Positions 54,945 through 64,000 of a DNA stretch of 64,000 nucleotides are shown one piece after another. Below the pieces are notes generated by a model. It ran no database searches, was not told where the DNA came from, and saw only the letters and a program-made list of their open reading frames with translations. Source of the DNA: Astragalus membranaceus (lineage: Eukaryota > Streptophyta > Magnoliopsida > Fabales > Fabaceae); contig CM076847.1 in the NCBI GenBank assembly GCA_039519185.1, positions 86,462,360-86,526,359 on the forward strand, written 5' to 3'. Positions within the stretch are counted from its first letter, which is position 1. Each line of letters starts with the position of its first letter. Both the position numbers and the translations under genes were made by a program.

Positions 54945-56168
54945 ATGGATGTCAAGAATGCATTTCTTCATGGCGACCTGACTGAAGATATTTATATGAC
55001 TCCCCCTCAGGGGCTTTTCTCTTCATCTAAGGGGGTGTGCAAGCTCAAACGATCTCTATATGGTTTGAAACAGGCAGCTAGAGCATGGTATGCAAAATTC
55101 CGTTCCACTCTACTTGGGTTCTCTTTTACTCAAAGTCAGTATGATTCGTCATTGTTCATTCACCGCACATCTACGGCCATTGTTCTACTCCTTCTTTATG
55201 TTGATGACATGATCATTACCGGTTCTGATGCAGCATCCATACAAGAAGTTAAACAAAAGCTTCAAGCCTCATTTCAAATGAAAGATCTTGGTCTGTTACA
55301 TTATTTTCTTGGACTCGAGGTTCATTCTACTCCTAAGGGCATATTTCTCCATCAGCATAAGTATGCCACCGACCTTATTGCTATGGCTGGCCTCGAATCC
55401 GCTAATCCTGTGAATACTCCTGTTGAAGTTAATGTTAAATACCACCGTGACGAGGGTGAACTTTTGACTGATCCGTTATTGTATCGACAGCTCATGGGTA
55501 GTCTTAACTACTTGACCATTACTCGCCCAGATATTTCATTTGCTGTTCAGCAAGTAAGTCAGTTCACGCATTCTCCTCGTCATCTTCACCTGGCAGCGGT
55601 TCGTCGTATTATTCTCTACTTGAAAGGTACCTCTCAACGGGGTTTATTCTTTCCTAATGGAACACCCCTTACGTTGAGTGCCTACAGTGATGCTGATTGG
55701 GCTGGGTGTCCTGACACTCGCCGCTCAGTCACGGGTTGGTGCATGTTTCTTGGTTCTTCGTTGATCTCTTGGAAAAGTAAGAAGCAAGTGAGAGTCTCTA
55801 AATCCTCAACCGAATCGGAGTATCGTGCTATGTCTACGGCATGCTCCGAAATACTTTGGCTTCGTGGTCTTTTGGGTGAACTTGGATTTCCTCAAACTGA
55901 ACCGACATCTCTCTATGCTGACAATACAAGTGTCATTCAGATTGTTGCAAATCCGGTTTTTCATGAGCGTACTAAGCATATCGAAGTTGATTGTCATGCA
56001 ATTCGTGAAGCCTACGATAGTCACGTTATATCCATCCCTCATATCAATACTCAATTTCAAGTTGCAGACATTTTGACCAAAGCTGTTCCTTCTCCACGCC
56101 ATCAGTTTCTTGTCAGCAAATTGATGCTCCTTGATGACCCGCATCAATTTGAGGGGGGATGTGAATAA
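54945..56168 (+). pseudogene. Copia RT and RNase H frame
   Basis: The RT palm continues with MDVKNAFLHGDL, KQAARAWYAKF and the catalytic LLYVDDMIITG near residue 88, then MKDLGLLHYFLGLEV. RNase H is present with AYSDADWAGCPDTRRS, SSTESEYRAMSTAC, ADNTSVIQI, HERTKHIEVDCHAIRE and a C-terminal ADILTKAVPSPRHQFL. The natural stop overlaps the first bases of the right LTR. The frame is intact once in phase, so the element's damage is limited to two small shifts. Confidence 0.9.
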
Positions 56169-56394
56169 GGAATAAAAGAAGGCTGTAAATAGTAGTTGTA
56201 GATTTATTTATATGTTTATGCTTTGGCCCAGGCCCGTTAGGTCTTATTAGAGAAGGCTATTTAAACTCTCTTGTACTTTGTATTCAGATCATCGAAACAT
56301 TATCAATAAAACGGAAGTACAACTACTCTGTAGTCGCAGACGTAGGCAACCTTTGGCCGAACTGCGTAAACAATATCGTGTGTTATGTTTGACA
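56160..56394 (+). repeat. Copia right LTR (235 bp)
   Basis: Begins TGTGAATAAGG at 56160, directly after GAGGGGGGA, and ends TTTGACA at 56394. Six substitutions from the left LTR. Followed by ATCGC. Confidence 0.95.
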
Positions 56395-56399
56395 ATCGC

Positions 56400-56835
56400 A
56401 TTATATTTTTTTGCTTATATAGTACATATGGATAGGGAGTGGGGGAAAGTAAGCATTGTGGGTTCGAACAGGTGTTAATATCCATTTTTATTTTAATATC
56501 ATCTATGTTATGCATTTTGTATTTTCAATTAGGCAATTATCTCATGCAAAACTACTAGTAAATTGTTATTTTAAAATGTCAAAAATTCTAGATATTTTTG
56601 GCTTTTTAACAAAAAAAATGAGTTTTTTTTACCTTTTATAAATGTGAGCCAAGCTAGCGAGGTGCTCGCCAGCTTGAGTCAAGTCAAGTTTGAGCTGAAA
56701 AAGCTTCATGTCAAACTCGAGTCAAGTTACGAGCTGAACCGATTCTTATCGAGTCAAATCGAGCTGAACTAATTAGTTCGACTCAACTCAACTTATTTCC
56801 AACGCCTACTACTAGGTTGTGCTTTCAATATACAT
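56400..56835. other. Spacer with a repeated GAGTCAA/GAGCTGAA tract
   Basis: No gene. At 56640-56810 there are repeated GAGCTGAA, GAGTCAAGT and TCGACTCAACTC phrases in both orientations, a composition seen in ends of some plant DNA transposons. Not classified. Confidence 0.4.
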
Positions 56836-56837
56836 TA

Positions 56838-57002
56838 CTTCCTCTGGTTCTTTTATAAACAAAAGGTGGTCAACCCAAGTTGATGTATTTGGTCCAATGG
56901 ACCAAATACATCAACTTGGATTGACCACATTTTGCTTATAAAAGATTGGACCAAATACATCAACTTGAGTTGACCATTTGCTTATAAAAGAACCAGAGGG
57001 AG
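56838..57002. mobile_element. Stowaway-like MITE (165 bp)
   Basis: Terminal inverted repeats CTTCCTCTGGTTCTTTTATAA and its near-complement at 56980-57002, with a TA duplication at 56836-56837 and 57003-57004. This is the Tc1/mariner hallmark. Three internal copies of ACCAAATACATCAACTTG in both orientations give a strong hairpin. No transposase. Confidence 0.85.
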
Positions 57003-57004
57003 TA

Positions 57005-58316
57005 TCTAATACCCATTCAAATTTTATGAAATGCTAAATTCATTAAATGAGTGCGACGGTTACTAGTACCCTCGATTATCATTACTCGGAACATGAGATC
57101 CAACCTAACAATTTTAGTATTTGACAGCTTTTTTTTCTAGTAGTACATTTTTTTAATTGGTAAATTTCATTAAAAAAAGATAATTCATTCGGCTAGTGAC
57201 CACTGAGGTTACCTATTATTTAAATTTATATATATTTTCTTTTCATTTATGGGTGTTCCATTTTGACGCCCATCAATATTGACTATGAGAGAGCGTGGAA
57301 GGAGATCAAACTACTACTCATGACTTTGAAGGCTATGGAGTCCTCCTTAAATTACGTGTTAGTTAAAAGCTTAGTACACAAAATCTACTTGGGATCATTT
57401 TGGCTCCCAACCATATTAAAGCAATAAAAAAAAGGAGGATTCCACATCATAAAAGGTCCCCTTTGAGATCTTCATCTAAATGCAAATCGAAAACACAATA
57501 AACTGTCACAACACATTACGTTGCTACGTAAAATGCAAGATTATTGGACAAAGGATGAAATTTACCATGAATAAGAAAATGAAAAAGTAGAAAACTCAAT
57601 GTAACAAGGATGAAATCATTCTCGTTTGTCTCTTTTCATTCATGATAACGTTCAATCCTTATCACAAACTCAGCGTATCCAATTCATGCATACAGCCTAG
57701 CTAGTTGACTTTTAACCAATGGCCATAACCTGAGTGAGCTTTTGATTGCCCTGGAATTAAATTTATTGCAAAGTAGTAGTAACAATCATAATAATAGTAA
57801 TGATCCATTTTCTTCTCTTTTTTTTTGTCTTGAATTTGTTCTATATTTTATAGACCAATATGATTATTTTGTTTGTAGGTTTTGACCGATATAAGAGTTT
57901 TCAAAGCAATATAGAGGCACCCATTTGATTACGATCGAGCAACATCCTCTTGCAGTCAAATTTGGGGTGATAGATGAGTGGCCATTATTAAGATCGGTTA
58001 TTGATTATTATTATTATTGAGGAAAAACCTAGTGGCTTGTGGCTAGTGAGATGTTTAAGCAAAAAAGTAAAACACAAGGTTCAGTTTTTTCTTAGACGGT
58101 TCCTTAAAGGAAACATACTCTAGTCTATAGGTCTGCAGGACGCATCCCAACCCGTCAATCCGTTTCAACGCAATAGTCTAGGGTTGAACCCAATCTCGGC
58201 TCGCATTCAGTCCCAAGTAGTAACCCAACTCCAGATTAGAACAGGTTCAGCTTGACCCTCGGGTTACCCGTCCCATCCCAAATATGTATACACATAAATT
58301 AATATTTTATATATAT
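57005..58316. other. Intergenic region
   Basis: No gene is supported. From 58120 to 58270 the sequence is richer in C, with ACCCAACTCC, GGGTTACCC and CCCGTCCC phrases, a style of degenerate repeat. The rest is AT-rich. Confidence 0.5.
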
Positions 58317-58843
58317 AGGCAAAATTACACCGGGGTCCTTTAAGTTATTTAATTATAACAAGTTGGTCCTTTAAGTTACATAATCTGTACACTATTAGTC
58401 TTTTTTTCATTTTCTGTTACAAAAAAAACCAATTCGCACTAACAGAGCTGACGTGACTGTGACGGAGTCTCTATGTCATCTGTCTTGTAACAATTTTGTC
58501 ATTTAACACTACCGCCATGTAACAATTTGCTCCTTTCAACTTAAATGAAAAAGAGGATGAACCATCTTTTTTTTTAAAATTTTTAAGTTGAAAGTTCCAA
58601 ATTGTTACATGACAGTAGTCTTAAATAACCAAATTCTTACAAGATATATAGATGATAGGTAGCCTCCGTCACAGCCACATCAACTCTGTTAGTGCGAATT
58701 GAGCTTTTTTGTAATAAAAATAAAAAAAGGACTAACGGTGTACACATTATGTAACTTAAAGGACTTAAGTGGTACGAAAAAAACTTAAACGACCAACTTG
58801 TTACAATTAAATAACTTAAAGGATTCTCAGTGTAATTTTGCCT
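58317..58843. mobile_element. Large foldback element (527 bp)
   Basis: The left end AGGCAAAATTACAC is the reverse complement of the right end GTGTAATTTTGCCT, with one change. Arm similarity continues for about 240 bp on each side, interrupted by a short centre near 58555-58600. Repeated AACTTAAAGGA phrases are in both arms. Surrounding TATA repeats obscure the target duplication. Probably a non-autonomous Mutator-like or foldback transposon; no coding sequence. Confidence 0.75.
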
Positions 58844-59950
58844 ATATATATATATATATATAGTAATTAATAGATTGATATTTGTGAATTGTGATATCCA
58901 ATTAGATTCTAAAGTCAAAATAAGTAGTTTGATTTTGAAAATAAATAATTTGAGACGTTAACTTTATATAGTAGTCGTACCATCGATGTTTTAATTATAT
59001 AGTAGTTGTAATAGCAAAAGAAAGTATACTTAGATTTTACAGAAAAATAAAAATATTTGAATGCGTGTTTAAAAAAGTGGGACACACATCAACATTACTT
59101 TTACAGAAGTTTTATTGAATTTATCTATTAAATTTCATTATCAAACACAAAATATTTAGTTATGTCATGAGAAACAACGTTTTTCAAAATCATATTATTT
59201 ATATTTTGGGACAATCCAGTCCTGTCTTAATTAAACCCGATCATACCCATAACTTATTGGATTTGTTCGGGTTTAAGGACGAGTTAGGGTCTACAAAAGG
59301 CCCAATCAAATTTTGTTTCACAGTTGGAGAATCCATGGAAGAAGAAAGCTTTTCTCTGATCTCAGGATTCAGGGAAAACATAATTCTGTTATTTCACTTA
59401 CTAAGTTTACATTTACAAGAGTTCCCAAATATATATGATTTACAATGAATGACTAACTATGGTTAGAATGCCTAAGCATTGATTCTAAACTACAGTTAAA
59501 GTTGACTAAAGCTAACTACTTTGCTAACTAATCTGTTTAACAGAATATGCCACTATTTACAAACTAATGAGCTACTAATGAGCTAGTCAAATAAGTAAAA
59601 CTCAAGTTGCACATAGTTGCTGAACCGGTGAGCTGTCTTTCTTTTCTTCTTTATGTGTAATATTTTGGGACCAGATTTAGATTAGTTATAACCCTTTACA
59701 TTACCAAACAACAAGCTTTTGAGTTAATCTCCAATTTTATCTCTTAACTTAATTGACGCTCTTTCTACATTTTTTGGTATAAACCGGATATCCTCTCCGC
59801 GCAAATTCGAACCCAGGACCTTGGTTAAGCTGGAAGAGACATATCATCCAAGTGCTCTTGGGTCGCTCTTTCTACGTTACATTCCTTAAGAAAATAAAAA
59901 CGATAAATAATAAATTCTCAAATTCTGTCATTTATGAATTTCAATTAGTA
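58844..59950. other. Intergenic region with one SINE-like remnant
   Basis: AT-rich without a gene. On the minus strand, about 59852-59780 resembles a tRNA-derived SINE: GAGCACTTGGATGATATGTC, later CTGGGTTCGAATTTGCGC with a B-box-like GGTTCGAAT core. The ends were not defined. Confidence 0.5.
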
Positions 59951-61133
59951 CTGCAGAAGAAAAAGAAAACAGCGCCGCCGCTGGGAGGGGGCTCCCTCCC
60001 CGGTTTCTTCCCCTCTCCTCTCAGTGCTCCTTCTCCTCTGATCTGCGCTTCTTTTGGATCTGTTGAATATGTTGTTAAGCGATTTGGATCTCTTCGCGAT
60101 CTGGATCTGGAGAAGTTCTTGCGCCGTCGCCGTTTCGTGTTCGACTTCGGTTGTTCCGGTGGCTGTAAATTAATAAAAATGGGTTGGGCGTTGCTTGGGT
60201 TGGAACCGCCGTTGGGGGCTCCCTTTCATCGGATCTGATCTCCTCTGTGACGTCCACGGCCTCTCCCCCGAGGCGTTGCTGGTCGGATCTCCCTGTTGGT
60301 GGATCTGCGCGCTTTTGGAGGTACTATGGAGTGCTTCTGTTCGCGGTGGTTTGTGGCTCTGTTCGTGCAGGGGTTGTTTCGGATGCGGTGTTTTTGCGGT
60401 GTTTCGCGGTGGTTCACGGTGGTTTGTCTGATGTTCGCAATGGTGGCTGTCGTTTCGGACTTTGGACCGCAGTCACGCCTCCTCTCCGTTTGTCGTGGGC
60501 ACTTCTCCCTGTCGCTCGCGGTTTTGCTTGATTGTGCCACGGTGTTGGCCGGGGGCGCAAGGCCGCGGTGGTGGTTGGTGGCTCGGCTACCTCGATCAAG
60601 CTAGGTGTTATCGCGGTGTTCGCCGGTAGCACGACTTCGCGATGGTGGTTGGAGTCACGGCGCCGGATGTCTGGGGGTGTGCTGTCGGTGGGTGCTGATT
60701 CGTTAGTTTGTACCTTGTCGGACGCTAGATTGCAGTTTGCAGATCGCCGGGCTCCTCCCCCTTTGCCTTCTGCTTCTTTGCCCCCTCCCAATCGTCTCCG
60801 GGCCTCCACCTCTAACCTCGATACTTTGTGATGTGCTTAATGTGAGGATAGCGAGGTGATGCAGGCTGTTGTGGTTTGGAGTGTGAGTTCAGGAGGTGGT
60901 GGGTGGAGGTTGTGTGGGGACTCTCAGGTGTTGCCCTGCCTCCTTTCGGGTTTTCTGTTCGCCTTAGAATTTCTTCCATTAGAGTTCTATGGTTGTTTAT
61001 TTTAGAGGCCTTGTTGGGCATTCTATTATTGTCCTTATTACCAAGGGTTTTGGTCTAGTCCCCCTTGTGCTTTTTATATCTCTCTTTATTTTATTAATAA
61101 ATTCGGGCTGACTGTCTGTTTGATTAAAAAAAA
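59951..61133 (+). mobile_element. GC-rich A-tailed retroposon (about 1.18 kb)
   Basis: A GC-rich block in AT-rich DNA, ending in a run of about ten A. Flanking AATTAGTA at 59943-59950 and 61134-61141 is a plausible 8-bp target duplication. The start has CCGCCGCTGGGAGGGG and TTGCGCCGTCGCCG. The tail has CCCCTTGTGCTTTTTATATC, similar to the LINE tail at 63351 (CCCCTTGTGCTCCC). Open frames on both strands are probably compositional. It may be a derivative carrying L1 5' and 3' sequence. Confidence 0.6.
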
Positions 61134-61141
61134 AATTAGTA

Positions 61142-61448
61142 TTTTGAAGGACGATAGTGTAAGTTTAAGGATAAAGTTAAGGTTTGAAGTCTGTTTGATT
61201 TCCCTTTTAAAAATTAGTTTTTAGTTTTTAAAATTTTTAAAAGAATAAATTTATAATTTGTAAATTTTTATAAAATAAAACCGAAAACATTTTTTAGAAT
61301 CCAAATCAAAAGATTCTCACTTTTTAATTCTTTTAGTTTAATTTTGCATAGAAAACATTCGTTACTTAAGTGGAATGGATCACTTATCTTTTAATGTTAA
61401 ATATTTGTATGTATTTTGTCTTTTATGAATAGTTAATATCTAAATTTA

Positions 61449-61504
<56 letters not shown>

Positions 61505-61542
61505 TAGTGTACCCTTAATAGTTCAAAATATACAAAAAATGG
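61142..61542. other. Intergenic sequence with (AT)n
   Basis: AT-rich sequence without a gene, with an AT microsatellite at about 61451-61499, just upstream of the LINE. Confidence 0.7.
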
Positions 61543-63120
61543 ATGATTCAACATCAACACGAATTAGTGTCCGGTTTGAAGGTTAAAATTGGCATCAACA
61601 CCCCGGATGATTTTTTGGAAAGAGCTAGCGTCTTCCTTTATTGTAGAACGGAAGCTTTACCGTTCAAGTTTTTGGGTATTCCGATTGGTGCAAATCCTAG
61701 ACGGGAAGTTACTTGGAGCCCCGTTCTTACTGCGTTTAGAAAACGTTTGGCTTTGTGGAAGGGTCGTTTCTTGTCGATCGGTGGTCGGGTTGCTCTCATC
61801 AACTCCGTCTTGAATAGCATCCCTCTATACATGCTATCATTCTATAAAGCTCCGAAAGTGGTGATTAAGAAGATGATCAAAATTCAAAGGGATTTCCTTT
61901 GGGGTATCAAAGAAGGAGACAATGGAATGTGTTGGGTTGCTTGGGATAAAGTTTGCAAAGCAAAAAAGGATGGCGGTCTTGGTATTAAAAATCTCGAGTT
62001 ATTCAATATTTCTTTGTTATCTAAGTGGAAATAGCGGGCTTTGATGGATACTAATGTCTGCTGGAGCCGTTTGTTGAGACATCGTTATGGGGACTATGCT
62101 ACTACTTTTGTTCATAACTCGGCTGAAGGTATATCTAGCCGGAACTCGGGATCCATTTGGTGGAGAGACTTGGTAAAGTTGGATGACAATCTTGAGGAAC
62201 GGCGAAAGTTCGCATGGTGTATTAAAAGGGGGCTTGGTAACGGAACCTCTATTAATTTTTGGAAGGATCAATGGCTAGGCATAGAGCCTTTATTCAAAGT
62301 TTTTCCGCTGTTAAGTGATGGGGAAGGGCAGCAGCAGCACTTGGTGGCTGACTTGGGTGCTTGGAATGGTGAAGTTTGAGTGTGGTCTACATCGTGGTAG
62401 CTTCACATGGATTTGGTTCGGGTGGCTGAAGGCCAAATTTTGGACAGCATTTTACAGTCAGTTAAGCCGATTAGAGGAAGGAAAGACGCATGGCTATGGC
62501 CACATGATACTTCCAAGAGTTTCACGGTAAAATCTTTTTATCATCAGTTGTCTTGTAGTGACATATCTACCAACATTTCGAACCATCAGCACTAGTTAGG
62601 GGGACTATGGAAATCTATTGTCCCTTCGAAGGTGGTAGTCTTCGGGTGGAGGTTACTGTTAGATTCCTTACCAGTGCGTGAGCAGCTGTTGCACAGGAAT
62701 GTCATCCACTCCGACCTAGAAGTTGGTTGTTCGTTTTGTAATTCCTCTCGCGAGTCTGTCGAACATATTTTCATCACTTGTGGTTTTGCGCGTTCTGTTT
62801 GGCATATTGTTGGTACTTGGCTAGGTGTTGACGTGGATGTCTCTCTGGGTGTGGAGGATTTCTTTAGTAATTGTGGCCAGTGGTGTACAGGGAAGAAAGC
62901 AAAGCGGGTGAAACATCTCTTTTGGTTAACTACTTGTTGGAGCATTTGGCTAGCAAGGAACAGAGTCATATTCAAAGAGGAGGAACCAAATATAGAGGAG
63001 GTTGTTAACCGGATCAAGAACTTACCTTGGAGTTGGTGTCTTTATAAACTCAACTGTAATTCATTCTTGTCTGTATCTCTATGGTGGTCTAACCCACTTA
63101 CATTCCTTAACAATCTGTAA
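61543..63120 (+). pseudogene. L1-type LINE ORF2 C-terminal part
   Basis: The 3' portion of a LINE RT polyprotein in one frame: GLKVKIG, CRTEALPFKFLGIPIGANPR, LSIGGRVALINSVLNSIPLYMLSFY, QRDFLWG and GLGIKNLELFNISLLSKW (all RT C-terminal), then FWKDQWLG and a zinc-binding region with VFGWRLLLDSLPVREQL, CSFCNSSRESVEHIFITC and FWLTTCWSIWLARNRVIF. In-frame stops at 62032, 62377, 62398 and 62593 disrupt it, but no frame shift is needed. The RT catalytic core and endonuclease are missing, so the copy is 5' truncated near 61543-61563, typical of target-primed insertion. Confidence 0.9.
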
Positions 63121-63391
63121 TCTAGTAGGGGGAGAAACAGTGGGCTAGGTTGATGTTTTCCCACTGCGGTGCAGGTTGTACGGCACTCTTTTTCCTTCCT
63201 GAGTCTTTTTCCTATTGGGTTTTGGCTCAGGGAGGGCCTCCTTAAAACCTCCCTCTTTCCTATATCTCCATTGTAAGGGTTTTGGCTCAGGGAGGTTTTA
63301 AGGAGGCCCTCCCTCTTTCCTATATCTCCATTGTAAGGGTTGGGCACCCCTTGTGCTCCCTTCAATGAATTTTTTGCTTATCTAAAAAAAA
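63121..63391 (+). other. LINE 3' UTR with A tail and a 60-bp duplication
   Basis: Contains two 60-bp units (63218-63277 and 63278-63337) and ends with GAATTTTTTGCTTATC followed by a run of nine A at 63384-63391. A target duplication was not found. See the finding on the inverted core. Confidence 0.75.
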
Positions 63392-64000
63392 AGTCTGATA
63401 AAAAAAATGAAAAATGATTAGAAATGAATGGTAATAATAACTCTAGAATAGTCCAAAAACAAATAATGGGATTCCAAAAATGATGTTGAGTTGGTGCGGG
63501 GCAAGGAAAGATAAATTTTTTTAAAGCTAGAGGTAGGACAAGAAACATTTTAGAATAAAACCTATTCATTGAAATCATAAACGTGCTTGACTTAACCCAT
63601 TCATTTCAACCATGATCAAATTCATGTTTGCCCTAACAAACCGGTGCATGATATGATAGCAAAGCATATATGTCTTTTAAATAGAGCCCTTAAGAAAAAT
63701 ATGAATTACTAAGACCTAGAATCCTCAAGGAATATTAATTATAATGGGGGTATAAAGTAGGAAAAAATATATTAATAAGTGATGAAAAATGGGGGGTTGA
63801 AGGTGTCATCACTTTAGGACAATATAGGATCATTGTTGAAAAGGACCTTAAGATTTACCAGGGATTAAACTTCATAAGGGTATTCAAAAAAAGGATTGAA
63901 ATTTTTTTTAAGGACGTGGAAGATAAGGAAGCATTTCCACAATTTGGTATGATGTTGTTGGCCATCAATTGACACCACCATAAAGTGTACTCATAGCTCA
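63392..64000. other. AT-rich region at the window end
   Basis: No gene, RNA or transposon end is recognised. Short open frames only. Confidence 0.4.

Larger units (their letters stand above)
51139..56394 (+). mobile_element. Ty1/copia element, structurally complete (5256 bp)
   Basis: Two 235-bp LTRs flank the internal region and are themselves flanked by the 5-bp duplication ATCGC (51134-51138 and 56395-56399). PBS TGGTATCAGTAGGG follows the left LTR at 51374. The purine-rich tract TTTGAGGGGGGA precedes the right LTR. LTRs differ at six sites of 235 (2.6 percent). The leader (51390-52135) is GC-rich and untranslated. The internal frames are damaged at two places, so the copy is intact in structure but not in coding. 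Genes run Gag, protease, integrase, RT, RNase H, the copia order. Confidence 0.95.

Noticed and set aside
60184..60831. Overlapping frames on both strands of the GC-rich retroposon
   Set aside because: No protein family is recognised and frames on both strands are equally open, as expected of GC-rich DNA.

Overview
The window is nuclear DNA from a flowering plant, most likely a eudicot and possibly a legume. The evidence is spliced genes with GT-AG introns, plant-type Ty3 (Tat/Ogre, Athila, Tekay chromovirus) and Ty1/copia retrotransposons, L1-type LINE debris, tRNA-derived SINEs and MITEs. The lineage is inferred from element style only; no species can be named from sequence alone.

Only two ordinary host genes look intact. 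They lie convergently in a transposon-poor island at about 12.7-19.5 kb. The plus-strand gene (12960-15930, seven exons, 604 codons) encodes a CDT1-like DNA replication licensing factor, preceded by two E2F-type sites, a telo-box-like motif and a TATA-like motif. The minus-strand gene (19426-17238, seven exons, 361 codons) encodes a WAT1-related/EamA-type membrane transporter.

Most of the rest is nested retrotransposons. 0-6.4 kb: element A, a minus-strand Tat-like element (pol fragment, gag-protease, PBS, LTR), abutting an internal RT codon of a plus-strand Tekay pol. 6.4-11.5 kb: that decayed pol and its 2.56-kb 3' LTR. 22.3-24.7 kb: a second Tekay-type LTR with a Met-initiator PBS. 25.6-29.45 kb: element B, a relative of A that has lost RT, RNase H and integrase. 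29.46-37.07 kb: element C, the 3' part of an Ogre/Tat element with gag, integrase remnants, a repeat-rich 3' UTR and a 3.2-kb LTR. C lies inside element D (37.07-41.03 kb, minus-strand Athila), which itself lies inside a minus-strand Tekay-type LTR (41.03-43.62 kb). 46-48.4 kb: a short LTR with PBS, a pyruvate dehydrogenase kinase gene fragment and duplicated SINE-like sequence. 49.6-50.2 kb: an A-tailed retroposon with a 15-bp target duplication. 51.1-56.4 kb: a structurally complete copia element with matching 5-bp target duplications. 56.8-64 kb: a Stowaway-like MITE, a large foldback element, a GC-rich A-tailed retroposon and a 5'-truncated L1 LINE.

No new multi-gene system was found. The most unusual signals are in the repeats. 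Separate LTR families each carry their own dispersed short, often palindromic motif: GTCGAA/TTCGAC in A and B, GCACGGRTCGTGC or CGCGACGCGA in Tekay LTRs, AGTGT...CAC in Athila. Three diverged Tekay LTRs keep matching splice-donor and acceptor signals around a variable, repeat-rich core. One LTR has amplified a 17-bp motif to 12 copies, and the Ogre-type 3' UTR carries 102-bp, 34-codon repeats. Exon 4 of the CDT1 gene has a tandem duplication that copies its 5' splice site.
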